Positions 52,638 to 61,940 of a stretch of DNA of 64,000 bases are shown piece after piece (position 1 is the stretch's first letter; every line of letters begins with the position of its first letter). The stretch comes from Thermosaccharophagus gerlachensis (GTDB taxonomy: Bacteria > Armatimonadota > Fervidibacteria > Fervidibacterales > Thermosaccharophagaceae), in NCBI GenBank assembly GCA_041538025.1, contig JBGOEV010000004.1, positions 1 to 64,000 on the forward strand, in the 5' to 3' direction. Position numbers and translations under genes: made by a program. Below the pieces are notes generated by a model. It was not told the DNA's origin. It worked only from the letters and a program-made list of their open reading frames with translations, and searched no databases.

Positions 52638-53477
52638 GTGTTGCCACGCATAAAGCTTATCGCAATTGATGTTGATGGAACCCTTATTGGGTCAAGCAAA
52701 AAGCCAAGTGAGCGAGTCAAGGAAGCCATAAAGGCTGCGTTGAGCGCAGGGTGCGAGATAGTTCTATCAACTGGTAGAAGCCGTTATACGATGCGCCCGA
52801 TAATGCATGAGTTGGATTTAAATGGACCTGTGATCCTCTTTGGCGGTGCTGTTGTGCTTCATTGGGGGAATGGTGATATTTGGCATCGTGTGCTTATGCC
52901 GAAGGAATTGGTGAAGGATGTTGTTGCAGTGATGAGGTCCTATGGCATTGGCGCAGTGATCATGGCTGATGGAACAGAAAGCGATTGTGTGGTTGCTGAG
53001 AGGCTTTTACCACCTACAGAACAATACATTCAGCGCAACAGAGAAAGGTTGGAATGGGTTGAAGACATGACGAAGGTAGTCCCATTTGAGCCAGCAACTG
53101 TTGCTGGGATCGGCAATGAGGAAGTAGCGATGAAATGTATACAGGAGCTGCGCGAGCGGTTTAAAGAGTCTCTCTCAATAGCTGTGTCATATAGCGTTGC
53201 ATACGGTGGTTGGGTCGTTGAAGTGCATCATCGTGATGGCAATAAGGGCAAGGCGCTCAAGTTGGTCGCAGAGAAGCTCAGAGTAAAAAGGGAGCAAGTG
53301 ATGGCTATAGGCGACAATTTGAACGACATTGACATGCTTGTTTATGCTGGGTTTAGTGTTGCTATGGCGAACAGCCCTGAGGCTGTTAAACAAATTGCGG
53401 ATGAGGTCGTGCCAAGCGCTGATGAAGATGGCGTAGCTCACGCAATTTATAATTTCGTGTTGCAGGATACTGCTTGA
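52638..53477 (+). CDS. HAD-superfamily (Cof-type) phosphatase
   Basis: 279 residues. Motif I is IAIDVDGTLIGSS (nucleophile Asp near residue 9), motif II is STGRSRYT, and motifs III-IV are the Lys in NKGKALKL and AIGDNLNDIDML. The C2B-type cap lies between about 80 and 200. Cof-like phosphatases act on small sugar phosphates, flavin or cofactor phosphates; the substrate cannot be read. It starts with GTG 52638 or the adjacent TTG 52641 after AAGGTGA. Likely co-transcribed with the protease. Confidence 0.9.
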   Translation: MLPRIKLIAIDVDGTLIGSSKKPSERVKEAIKAALSAGCEIVLSTGRSRYTMRPIMHELDLNGPVILFGGAVVLHWGNGDIWHRVLMPKELVKDVVAVMRSYGIGAVIMADGTESDCVVAERLLPPTEQYIQRNRERLEWVEDMTKVVPFEPATVAGIGNEEVAMKCIQELRERFKESLSIAVSYSVAYGGWVVEVHHRDGNKGKALKLVAEKLRVKREQVMAIGDNLNDIDMLVYAGFSVAMANSPEAVKQIADEVVPSADEDGVAHAIYNFVLQDTA

Positions 53478-53493
53478 ATGCCTTTGCGATGGG

Positions 53494-53521
53494 GTGACAA
53501 AATTTAAATCAGCGCTATAGA
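53494..53521 (+). promoter_or_regulatory. Candidate promoter for the TPR gene
   Basis: GTGACA (53494-53499), 16 bases, TATAGA (53516-53521), just after the HAD gene stop. Transcription would begin near 53528, leaving a very short leader before GTG 53544, with the ribosome site GGGGGTGG at 53530-53537. Confidence 0.5.
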
Positions 53522-53543
53522 ACGCTTTTGGGGGTGGACTGAT

Positions 53544-55175
53544 GTGCGTGTAAACTATCGTATCCTATGGTTTGTCGTATGCGTGCTCACTTATGCAAGT
53601 ATTGGCATGACAGCTGATGTCGTTGAAACATTCAACGAGGCTTGCGAGAAGTTCAATCAAGGTGATTATGACGCTGCATTGAAGGGCTTTCTAAGCGTGC
53701 TTGAAGTTAACCCCGAAGATGTTGATGCGCTCATATATGTGGGTTTGATTTACCTCAATAAGAAGCAGTATGACCAAGCCATTGTTAGCCTTGAGAAAGC
53801 CGTGAAATTGAAAGGCGACCCGCAAATGCTTGCGGTTGCATGGAACAACTTGGGCTGTGCACTGCAGGCGAAAGATAGGCTTGATGAAGCCATAAACGCA
53901 TACTCCGAAGCCACAAGGCTTAATGCTAAGATGAGTGAAGCATTCTTCAATCTCGGTAACGCCCTCCTGATGAAAGGGGTGCAAGCAGAGCGCCTCGGGG
54001 ATGCAAAAGGCGCAGCTGAGGCTTATCAACAGGCTGTAAAGGCTTATGAGCAAGTGATAGCGCTCTTTTCAGCTCGGCTTGAGCAAAAAGTGGACGAGAA
54101 GCATCTCGTGGCAGCGATGAAGGACGCGCTTGCTATGCTTTCAACTTCCAAGTATGACCAAGCGCTTGAGCGCTTCAGAGCTATAGCGATGAGGCGATGT
54201 GATCAACCAGAGTTGCATAACAACCTTGGACATTGCTACATGCGCCTTGGCGCACGAGATAAGGCGATAGAGAGTTTTGCTCAAGCTGTCGGACTTGCAC
54301 CACAAAGAGCATCTTACCATGCCGACCTCGGTTTAGCGTTGCTTGAACTGGGACGAGTTTCTGAAGCTATACCAGCGCTTGAAAAGGCTGTAAAACTCGG
54401 TGAGAGTTCACCTGATGTTAGCTATGCACTTGGACTTGCTTATGAGCAAAAGGGAAAGATAGCGGAAGCTGAAACTGCATATAAGCGTGCTACGGAACTT
54501 AACCCTCAATTCTGGGATGCACATGTGGCACTTGGCGAGTTGTATGAGCGACAAAAGGCATTTGATAAAGCGCTTAACTCTTATCTGCTTGCAGCTGCGC
54601 TCAAACCTCAACCGTCACTGTTCAACAACATTGGAAGCCTCTATTTCCATCAAGGGAAATACAACGAAGCCATTCAGTATTTCAGTAAGGCGCTTAAGGA
54701 AGACCCAAACTTTGTGATAGCTCGCCGGAACTTGGCTATCGCATACAGGGAGATCAAGGAATATGAAAAAGCAGCTTCTGAGTTGAGAGAAATTCTCAAG
54801 CTACAGCCGGAGAACATCGGGGTAAAAATTGAGCTTGCGGATGTGTTGATTGAGCTGAAGAGATACGATGAGGCAATGGAGCTGTGCAAGGATGTCTCAG
54901 CAAGAGACCCCAAAAATGCAGTTGTCAGGGTGCTTCTCGGGTTCATCCATTACACGAGGGGCAACCTTGGTTTGGCATGGGATGAGTATAAGCGCGCAAC
55001 CGAACTTGACCCAAAAAACGCTGATGCTTGGAACGGGCTTGGAGCAGTTTATGAGAGACAGGGCAAGTTGCAGGACGCTGAAAAGTGCTATAGGAAGGCT
55101 CTTGAGCTGGATCCAAAACACGAGATAGCAAGGAGAAACCTTGAAAGGGTTAAACAGCGCTTAGAGGGCGGTTAG
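53544..55175 (+). CDS. Secreted TPR-repeat protein
   Basis: 543 residues. A signal peptide covers about residues 1-24 (YRILWFVVCVLTYASIGMTA). The rest is a chain of about 13 tetratricopeptide repeats, e.g. ALIYVGLIYLNKKQYDQAIVSLEKAVKL, YALGLAYEQKGKIAEAETAYKRATEL and AWNGLGAVYERQGKLQDAEKCYRKAL. A less regular part at about 145-215 may be a spacer. It is a scaffold with no enzymatic motif. Role unknown. The start is GTG 53544; an ATG two bases before is out of frame. The 192-base stretch after it (55176-55367) shows no gene. Confidence 0.87.
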   Translation: MRVNYRILWFVVCVLTYASIGMTADVVETFNEACEKFNQGDYDAALKGFLSVLEVNPEDVDALIYVGLIYLNKKQYDQAIVSLEKAVKLKGDPQMLAVAWNNLGCALQAKDRLDEAINAYSEATRLNAKMSEAFFNLGNALLMKGVQAERLGDAKGAAEAYQQAVKAYEQVIALFSARLEQKVDEKHLVAAMKDALAMLSTSKYDQALERFRAIAMRRCDQPELHNNLGHCYMRLGARDKAIESFAQAVGLAPQRASYHADLGLALLELGRVSEAIPALEKAVKLGESSPDVSYALGLAYEQKGKIAEAETAYKRATELNPQFWDAHVALGELYERQKAFDKALNSYLLAAALKPQPSLFNNIGSLYFHQGKYNEAIQYFSKALKEDPNFVIARRNLAIAYREIKEYEKAASELREILKLQPENIGVKIELADVLIELKRYDEAMELCKDVSARDPKNAVVRVLLGFIHYTRGNLGLAWDEYKRATELDPKNADAWNGLGAVYERQGKLQDAEKCYRKALELDPKHEIARRNLERVKQRLEGG

Positions 55176-55367
55176 CCGTTTCGCTATTGGTCAACGAGAA
55201 AGCAAACATGAAAGCGTGTGCATCTCCTTCAGTGAGGTCAACATCTGTTTTAGCTTTGCGAGTCAAGCCATAGGGCTGTGTTAGCTCTCACCCTCAAGCT
55301 TGAAACCGAAGACACTTTTTCAGTATCTCGTTTCATCCGATGGCTTAGAATGTGCTACCTTTGAAGA

Positions 55368-56339
55368 ATGGCTCTGAGTAGCTCATGGTATGATAAGTTA
55401 GGAGCTGTCTTGGCTACAAAAGAGGCGATGCAACAAATGAAACGCATCAGCGAGATAAGGAAGGTTGGGATCATAGCTGCGATGCATAAGAAGGATATTG
55501 AAACTGCGTTGCGCAAAGTTTTTTCATCGCTTGAAGCATGGGGTGTTGAGGTTTTGCTCCAAAGCGAGTGTGCCAAGTTGCTTGGCAAGATGAAACATTG
55601 TGTGAGCGATGCTGAAATAGCAGCTTCCGACATGATATTCTCGCTTGGTGGCGATGGATGCATGTTGAGTGCTGTAAGGATGGCAGTGGGGCATGGCACG
55701 CCTGTCCTTGGTGTTAGGGTTGGAGGGTTGGGATTTTTGAGTGAGGTTGACTGGCAAGATATTGATGAAGCTGTGGAAGCTATTCGCAACAACAACTATC
55801 TCATTGACCAAAGGAAACTTTTGCAAGCCACAGTTGAGAGGTGTGGAAATACCGTTTGGCTCAGCTATGGCTTAAACGACGTTGTTGTCTTGAGAGGTGC
55901 TCTCTCGCAAGTGCATATGTTTGAAGTGCGAGTTGACGGTGAATTGCTTATCTCTGAGTTTGCGGACGGCATCATCATAGCAACACCAACTGGCTCAACT
56001 GCTTATTCTCTCTCTGCTGGTGGACCGATAGTTGCTCCAGACGCAGATGTGTTGGTATTAACTCCTGTTTGTGCGCATGCACTCTATGTAAGGTCCATTG
56101 TCATGCCTCCTTCTTCGCGCTTTTCAATAAGGGCTATCGCAACAAAGGGCACAGAAATTGAAGCAGCCGTTATGGTTGATGGGCAGTTAACATTTGGGCT
56201 TTCAGAAGGTGATGTTGTCTCTGTAAGTTTTTCGGATCAAAAAGCCAACCTTGTCAGGCTGAGCAAGTTTCGCTTCATTGAGCGATTAAAGCAAAAGCTC
56301 AGATGGGGTTGCAGAGATGAAAACGCTACGGAGCGTTAG
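55368..56339 (+). CDS. nadK: NAD kinase
   Basis: 323 residues in the longest frame. NadK makes NADP from NAD. The GGDG motif lies in FSLGGDGCML; VGGLGFLSEV, the NDVVVLRG loop, and the SEFADGIIIATPTGSTAYSLSAGGPIV nucleotide-binding segment are diagnostic. A start at ATG 55437, giving 300 residues, would suit the family better and follows GAGGCG at 11 bases; the 55368 start has only a weak site. It heads the conserved run nadK-recN-steA-mctB. Confidence 0.94.
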   Translation: MALSSSWYDKLGAVLATKEAMQQMKRISEIRKVGIIAAMHKKDIETALRKVFSSLEAWGVEVLLQSECAKLLGKMKHCVSDAEIAASDMIFSLGGDGCMLSAVRMAVGHGTPVLGVRVGGLGFLSEVDWQDIDEAVEAIRNNNYLIDQRKLLQATVERCGNTVWLSYGLNDVVVLRGALSQVHMFEVRVDGELLISEFADGIIIATPTGSTAYSLSAGGPIVAPDADVLVLTPVCAHALYVRSIVMPPSSRFSIRAIATKGTEIEAAVMVDGQLTFGLSEGDVVSVSFSDQKANLVRLSKFRFIERLKQKLRWGCRDENATER

Positions 56340-56366
56340 CAGTATGCAAAGCGATTTGAGGGGGCG

Positions 56367-58088
56367 ATGCAGGACATGCTCAAACTCCTCAGGGTAAAAA
56401 ACCTCGCCCTCATTGATGAGCTTGAACTTGAGATGAAAGAAGGGTTGAATGTGCTTACAGGTGAGACAGGCGCAGGGAAATCAATCATCATAAACGCAAT
56501 ATCGTTAACAGTTGGTGGGAGGTTTGATATTGAGCAAATACGCTCAGGCGCTGATGCTGCTTTTGTTGAGGCTGTTTTTGATTTGAGGAAACATGAGACA
56601 GCCCGCAAGGCTATAAGCCAAATATGCGATAGTGAGGTTGAGAGCTTAAGCATATGCAGGATCATTGAGAGGAGTGGGAAAACGAAATGCACAATCAATG
56701 GTCGCCCCGCGAGCGTCAAACTCCTCAAACAAATAGGCTCCATGCTCGTTGACATTCATGGGCAACATGAACACCAGTCACTGCTCCATCCAGAAACACA
56801 TCTTTCATACCTTGACAAGTATGGTGGTGAGCACATAAGCAGCCTGCTTGAAGAATACCGCTGTTTGTATGATGAGCTGATGAAGGTTGAAGGGTTGAAG
56901 AAACGCATCATGAGCAGTGAGAGGGAAAGAGAACAACGGATTGATTTGCTTCGTTATCAAATGCGCGAGATTGATGCTGCAGCACTTCGTCCGGGTGAAG
57001 AAGAGGAGTTGCTCTCAGAGCGTCAAAGGTTGATTCATGCTGAGAAGCTCGCCGAGTCCGTTGGGCGCATAAAGAGGTTGCTCTGCGGGGATGAAGAGGT
57101 AGGTGGAGTATCCTCAATGCTCACTGATGTTTTGTATGAGCTCAAAAGGGCTTCTCGGTGGGATGAAAGCTTGAACGCATACCATAACCACATTGAACAG
57201 CTCCTCTATTCACTTGAGGACATCTCAATGTCCATTGAACGGTATGCATCAAAGATTGAATTTGACCCAAGGAGACTTGAAGAGGTTGAGGGCAGGCTTG
57301 CTCTTATCAGCTCGTTAAAGCGCAAATATGGTGACAGCATTGAGGAGATACTCACCTACAGGGATAGGATAGCTCAAGAGTTAGCTATGCTTGAAGCGAG
57401 CGAAGAGCATATTGAGGAGCTTGAGAAGCTTTCGCTTGAGCTGCGCCAGAAACTTTCGCAAGTAGCTGGAGAGCTTTCAATGGCTCGCAAAATGGCAGCC
57501 AAGGAAATGGAGAAAGCAGTAGAGCATCAGCTCCGCTCACTTATGATGGATAAAGCTCGCTTTAAAGTGTCAATCACCAATGAGGCTGATGAGGAAGGTT
57601 TGCAAGTTGGTGGTGAGAAAGTTGCTTTTGATAGGGACGGGATTGATCGTGTTGAGTTCCTCATCTCCCCAAACCCCGGTGAGCCGTTGAAGCCGCTTGC
57701 GAAGATAGCTTCTGGTGGTGAGATGTCAAGGATCATGCTTGCTTTGAAGGCTCTTATAAGATCAACGCACGATATACCAACGCTCATCTTTGACGAAATA
57801 GATGTTGGGATCGGAGGGAGCGCAGCGGAAGCTGTCGGGGAGAGACTCAAAAGCGTGTCCAAGTTCGCACAAGTGATTTGCGTTACTCATTTACCGTCAA
57901 TTGCGTGCATGGCAGATGCACACATATATGTTGAGAAGGTCATATCACATGGTCGGACGCTGATAAAAGTTCGCCACCTTTCGTTTGATGAACGTGTGAG
58001 AGAGATAGCACGAATGCTTGCTGGAAGAAGGGTAACTGAGACAACGCTCAGGCAGGCTCAAGAGATGCTCCTTAGATACGCTGCATAG
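56367..58088 (+). CDS. recN: DNA repair protein RecN
   Basis: 573 residues, an SMC-like ATPase that acts in double-strand-break repair. Walker A GETGAGKSIIINAIS is at about residue 32, the ABC signature SGGEMSRIMLALK at about 450, and Walker B LIFDEIDVGIGG at about 475. The central part (about 150-380) is the antiparallel coiled coil with QHEHQSLL at its start. It is 28 bases after nadK, the same order as in Mycobacterium and many Firmicutes. Confidence 0.96.
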   Translation: MQDMLKLLRVKNLALIDELELEMKEGLNVLTGETGAGKSIIINAISLTVGGRFDIEQIRSGADAAFVEAVFDLRKHETARKAISQICDSEVESLSICRIIERSGKTKCTINGRPASVKLLKQIGSMLVDIHGQHEHQSLLHPETHLSYLDKYGGEHISSLLEEYRCLYDELMKVEGLKKRIMSSEREREQRIDLLRYQMREIDAAALRPGEEEELLSERQRLIHAEKLAESVGRIKRLLCGDEEVGGVSSMLTDVLYELKRASRWDESLNAYHNHIEQLLYSLEDISMSIERYASKIEFDPRRLEEVEGRLALISSLKRKYGDSIEEILTYRDRIAQELAMLEASEEHIEELEKLSLELRQKLSQVAGELSMARKMAAKEMEKAVEHQLRSLMMDKARFKVSITNEADEEGLQVGGEKVAFDRDGIDRVEFLISPNPGEPLKPLAKIASGGEMSRIMLALKALIRSTHDIPTLIFDEIDVGIGGSAAEAVGERLKSVSKFAQVICVTHLPSIACMADAHIYVEKVISHGRTLIKVRHLSFDERVREIARMLAGRRVTETTLRQAQEMLLRYAA

Positions 58089-58122
58089 GCATGTTACTGG
58101 GCAAACTTGAAAGGTGAGGAGT

Positions 58123-59274
58123 ATGAAGAGGGTTATAAAAGCACCAGCTCGCTTGGACAGGGTTACGAAGAACCTCGTAAAGAGATTGAAGCATGGCGAG
58201 ATAGCTATCATATGCCATGAGGACATAGATATGCTTGCAGCGCGTGAGTTAATCAACGCAGGTGTGGTAGCAGTGATTAACGCACTGAGTTCAGCGACTG
58301 GCAACCTACCCCCTGATGGCGTAGCAACACTTATTTCATGTGGCATCCCAGTTATTGATGAAGTCGGTGAAAAGATTTTTGAGGTTGTGCAGGACGGTGA
58401 TATAGTGCTTGTTAACACTTTAACTGGTAGTGTTGAGTGTAACGGTGTTGTCTTCAATGGGAAGCCTTTGACCGAATCAGAACTTGCGGTAAAGACAGAT
58501 GCCTTCTCAAAGCGTGTTGGCGACATCGTTAAGGCATTTGTTGAGAACACCATTGATTATATCCAACGAGAAGGCGTTGAAGTTTTAACTGCTCGTGTTC
58601 CAGAGCTGAAGCTAAAGACGGACTTGGTTGGCAAGCATGTCCTCATAGTTGTTCGTGGGCGAGGTTGTGAAGATGACTTGAAAACGATAATGGCGTATGT
58701 AAGGGATAAGCGCCCAGTGTTAATCGGCGTTGATGGAGGGGCGGATCTGCTCCTCAAATTTGGCTTGAAGCCAGATATAGTTATCGGTGACATGGATAGT
58801 GTTTCTGACAGAGCTTTAGAGCTTGCGCGTGACATAGTTGTGCATGCATACCCAGATGGCAGAGCTCCCGGGATAAAGCGTATAAATGAGCTTGGTTTAC
58901 AGGCAAGCGTGTTACCTGTTAGAGGGACAAGCGAAGATGCAGCTATGTTACTTGCGTATGCGGGTGGCGCAAGCCTTATAGTTGCTGTAGGGACTCATAC
59001 GGGCTTCCTTGAGTTCCTTGAGAAGGGGAGGAAAGGCATGGCGAGCACTTTCTTGGTTCGCCTACGCGTTGGGCACTTGCTCGTGGACGCGAAAGGAGTA
59101 AGCCAACTTTATTCTGGCAAGTTGAAGCTATGGCATATTGCACTGCTTCTGTTGATTGGGGCAATCATCGCCTTGGTTGTTGTGAAAGTCTCACCATACT
59201 CACTTAGCCTCCTAAGAGCGATCATGCTTTGGTTCTTCGTCAGGCTGGAAAAAATTTTCAGTTTCATATTTTGA
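58123..59274 (+). CDS. steA: SteA-like protein with thiamin pyrophosphokinase-type fold
   Basis: 383 residues from ATG 58123 (AAGGTGAGGA just upstream). Known in Corynebacterium as SteA, part of a septal pair that affects cell-wall cutting. The N-terminal domain (LVKRLKHGEIAIICHEDID) is followed by a TPK-like section, with GVDGGADLLLKFGLKPDIVIGDMDSVSD near residue 200 and RGTSEDAAMLLAYAGGASLIVAVG near 265. One membrane helix lies near residues 342-362, then a short tail. It lies between recN and the mctB-like gene as in Actinobacteria. Enzyme activity, if any, is unknown. Confidence 0.85.
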   Translation: MKRVIKAPARLDRVTKNLVKRLKHGEIAIICHEDIDMLAARELINAGVVAVINALSSATGNLPPDGVATLISCGIPVIDEVGEKIFEVVQDGDIVLVNTLTGSVECNGVVFNGKPLTESELAVKTDAFSKRVGDIVKAFVENTIDYIQREGVEVLTARVPELKLKTDLVGKHVLIVVRGRGCEDDLKTIMAYVRDKRPVLIGVDGGADLLLKFGLKPDIVIGDMDSVSDRALELARDIVVHAYPDGRAPGIKRINELGLQASVLPVRGTSEDAAMLLAYAGGASLIVAVGTHTGFLEFLEKGRKGMASTFLVRLRVGHLLVDAKGVSQLYSGKLKLWHIALLLLIGAIIALVVVKVSPYSLSLLRAIMLWFFVRLEKIFSFIF

Positions 59275-59318
59275 GCAATCGCTCCTAAAGATACCGAGGG
59301 CATGGCATTAATTGAAAC

Positions 59319-60272
59319 ATGGCGGTGAGCACAAATGGGATAGACGTCCGTTTCTACTACGCTTCGTTGGTTGTCATTTTGCTTTTTTTCCTTCTCGGGC
59401 TTCTTATAGGGATTGGGTTGAGTCGTCAGCCAGCTGTTGAAAGGCTTGCTGCACACATTGAGCAACAGTTGAGGCAGTATCGTGAGGAAGTAAACAAACA
59501 GCTTCAAACAAGGGACAGATTGATACGCTCACTCCAAGATAAAATCGTGTGCGAACAGCAAAAGATAAAGTGGCAGGAGCAGTTCTTACACACAATCTCT
59601 CCTATGTTCCTCAAAGGCTTGTTACGCTACAGGAATGTGGCTATCTTTATGACAGCACCAGAGAATGACGAAGCTTTTTTGAATGAGCTTAAAAGGACAT
59701 TAAGTTCAGCCGATGCAAATGTTCGTTCTGTGACGCGATTTCGTGTAACAGCGTGGAGAAGCTCACCGGATGTTCTTTCAAGACTTGCCGAGGCATTTAG
59801 CATAAAGCCACAAGCCGATTCTGATGACTTGCAAACAGCTTACCAGAAGGCTTTGCTGAGGAAGTTCGCATCGCTGGTGAAGTTTGGAGACATAAACAAC
59901 CAACTCAAAAGGTTTGTGCGTGCGGGTTTAGTGAAGCTCTCGGGAGATTATTCACATCCGATTGGAGGCGTTGTCATCATCAGCGCTATTAAGGGCAAGC
60001 GCTTGAGAGATGAGTTTGAAGCAATTGACCTTGAGCTCGCAAACTCGCTGAGGATGCTCGGGGCAAAAGTGGTGGTGTGTGAAACATCTCATGTTGAGGA
60101 GTCAATTATACCCATATGCCAGCATATTGGTGTTGCTACCGTTGATAACGCTGAATCTGCGATCGGACAAATATGCATCGCATACGCACTCGCTGGTTAC
60201 CAAGGACATTATGGTTGGAAGGAAACTGCAAGGATACGCTTCCCAGAGATACGCATCGGGAACGAACAGTAG
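59319..60272 (+). CDS. MctB/SteB-like membrane protein (DUF3186)
   Basis: 317 residues. It fits the MctB family (DUF3186), known as a copper-efflux outer-membrane candidate in Mycobacterium and as SteB in Corynebacterium. The N-terminal FYYASLVVILLFFLLGLLIGIGL helix (about residues 12-34) is typical, followed by a coiled coil (about 40-90, ERLAAHIEQQLRQYREEVNKQL). A mixed alpha/beta domain follows, with GVVIISAIKGKRLRDEFEAID and VATVDNAESAIGQICIAYALAG near the end. It follows the SteA gene after 44 bases. A direct role in copper transport is not supported by anything in this sequence. Confidence 0.8.
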   Translation: MAVSTNGIDVRFYYASLVVILLFFLLGLLIGIGLSRQPAVERLAAHIEQQLRQYREEVNKQLQTRDRLIRSLQDKIVCEQQKIKWQEQFLHTISPMFLKGLLRYRNVAIFMTAPENDEAFLNELKRTLSSADANVRSVTRFRVTAWRSSPDVLSRLAEAFSIKPQADSDDLQTAYQKALLRKFASLVKFGDINNQLKRFVRAGLVKLSGDYSHPIGGVVIISAIKGKRLRDEFEAIDLELANSLRMLGAKVVVCETSHVEESIIPICQHIGVATVDNAESAIGQICIAYALAGYQGHYGWKETARIRFPEIRIGNEQ

Positions 60273-60325
60273 TTACATTGAGCATTACGGTAAGATGCCA
60301 ATCGCGTTGAGGTGAGAAGTTTTTC

Positions 60326-61045
60326 ATGAAGAGCGACCAAACTGTCTCCGTCATTATACCTGCGTATAACGAGGCTGGGAGGGTTGGGCTAACAGTTAGT
60401 GCTGTGTGGGAACTTCCGAATGTTTGTGAAGTTATCGTTGTTGACGATGGCTCTAATGATGACACAGCGAGGGAGGCGTTCAATGCTGGCGCGTCCACAG
60501 TTATACGGCTACCACGAAGATGCGGTAAAGGCGCTGCGCTTTTTGAAGGTGTTAAAGTAGCAAGTGGTGACGTGCTTCTTTTTGTAGATGCGGACCTGTG
60601 TGCGAGCGCCCGCAATTTGAAGCCACTCATAGGGCATGTTCTTGACGGAAAAGCTGATATGGCTATTGCTGTCCCATCAAAGATGGGGCAAGGTGGATTT
60701 GGAATCACAAAAGCATTTGCACGACTCATGATAGCACTTACATGCGGTTTCTTTGCTAAGGCACCGCTTTGTGGGCAGAGAGCTATAAAACGCCAACTGG
60801 TAAAACGCATGGGGCGTTTTGCTGACGGGTTTGGTGTTGAAGTTGGTTTGACAATTGATGCACACATGTTCGGTGCACGCATCGTTGAAGTCCCTTTGGA
60901 TTTTGAACATAGGGTGACTGGGAGGACATTGAGAGGTTTCTTGCACAGGGCAAAACAGCTTCTGGATATAATTAAAGCATGCTTGCATCGGCTTCTCTTC
61001 AGACTCCTTCGCTGGAAGCAGTATACACAACACGCTACATGGTGA
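60326..61045 (+). CDS. Family 2 glycosyltransferase
   Basis: 239 residues. A GT-A fold with SVIIPAYNEAGRV at the N-terminus, VIVVDDGSNDDT near residue 38 and the metal-binding DAD in LLFVDADLCAS near residue 90. GKGAALFEGV and the later QRAIKR (about residue 155) fit the dolichyl-phosphate mannosyltransferase and GT2 lipid-carrier transferases. No membrane helix is seen. With the PNPT-like gene next to it, it probably adds a sugar to a lipid-linked precursor. GAGGTGAGAAG precedes the start. Confidence 0.87.
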   Translation: MKSDQTVSVIIPAYNEAGRVGLTVSAVWELPNVCEVIVVDDGSNDDTAREAFNAGASTVIRLPRRCGKGAALFEGVKVASGDVLLFVDADLCASARNLKPLIGHVLDGKADMAIAVPSKMGQGGFGITKAFARLMIALTCGFFAKAPLCGQRAIKRQLVKRMGRFADGFGVEVGLTIDAHMFGARIVEVPLDFEHRVTGRTLRGFLHRAKQLLDIIKACLHRLLFRLLRWKQYTQHATW

Positions 61046-61054
61046 TTGAATTAG

Positions 61055-61879
61055 ATGCTAATGCCTTTATTCCTGTGCGTTGTAGGGATGCTCTTGCCGT
61101 TAGTGGTTGTCCCACTGGTTGTGTCTATACTGGCGCGATGTGATGAGCTGAGACGGAGGAATTTCCGCAATCAACCGGTTGTGACAGCTTGCGGTGTTGC
61201 GATATTTGCTTCGTTTGTCATTCAGTTTGTTTTCGTTAGCTTTGTGTGGACGCATATCTCAAATGTGTGTGCAGCTTTAGCGTTTGTTGGTGTGTGGTTT
61301 CTTTTGCTTGGGCTTGTTGATGATACTCTTGGTGATAGCATATGGCGAGGTTTCAAAGGGCACTTTAGCGCATTGTTTTTTGAAGGGCGCATAACGAGTG
61401 GGCTGCTCAAAGCAGTTGGCGGGCTTATTTGTTCGGTTATAGCTGTGCTTTGGTTTGGTGGTGGCTATTCGTTTATTTCGGCGACGATCGGGATTATGCT
61501 CATTTGCCTTTCCGCTAACGGAATAAACTTGCTTGATAAACGCCCATCAAGAGCTATTAAGGCGTTCTGGGTGTTGGGCATTGTTTCTATCGTTTTCTCG
61601 CGCCCCGAGCTCCGCATGCTACCTTCCATGCTCATCCTTTCAACGCTTCCATACTCCTACTATGACTTCACTTCAAAAGCCATGCTTGGAGACGCTGGCT
61701 CAAACATGCTTGGAGCAATCCTTGGCACATTCATATGGTTAGCCACTGCTACGCCGTTTCAAATTGCGCTTCTACTTATCTGGCTTGCATTGCATGTCTA
61801 CTCTGAGAAGCATTCTTTGACCGAGGCAATAGCCAAGGTTAAGCTGTTGCGTTGGATAGATGAGCTCGGCGTGAGATGA
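61055..61879 (+). CDS. Short MraY/WecA-like phospho-sugar transferase (PNPT superfamily)
   Basis: 274 residues with about eight membrane helices. PNPT enzymes transfer a sugar phosphate to a polyprenyl phosphate. The Asp pair LLGLVDDTLGD lies near residue 88, NGINLLDKRPSRA near 150, and the metal-ligand segment MLGDAGSNMLGA near 207. It is shorter than MraY or WecA (320-360), lacking part of the usual loop region between the last helices, and has no obvious HIHHxxE-type motif of MraY. It starts nine bases after the GT2 gene. The glycan made is unknown. Confidence 0.82.
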   Translation: MLMPLFLCVVGMLLPLVVVPLVVSILARCDELRRRNFRNQPVVTACGVAIFASFVIQFVFVSFVWTHISNVCAALAFVGVWFLLLGLVDDTLGDSIWRGFKGHFSALFFEGRITSGLLKAVGGLICSVIAVLWFGGGYSFISATIGIMLICLSANGINLLDKRPSRAIKAFWVLGIVSIVFSRPELRMLPSMLILSTLPYSYYDFTSKAMLGDAGSNMLGAILGTFIWLATATPFQIALLLIWLALHVYSEKHSLTEAIAKVKLLRWIDELGVR

Positions 61880-61940
61880 GCATATCCTTTGCGTCAAATT
61901 CTAAATGAAGCGAGTATGAAGTTTCACGGGGGTATAGAGG

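Noticed and set aside
59319..60272. Copper transporter, as the family name implies
   Set aside because: There is no metal-binding Cys/His/Met cluster that I can point to, and only one membrane helix. The name comes from Mycobacterium data, so I keep the family call without the function.
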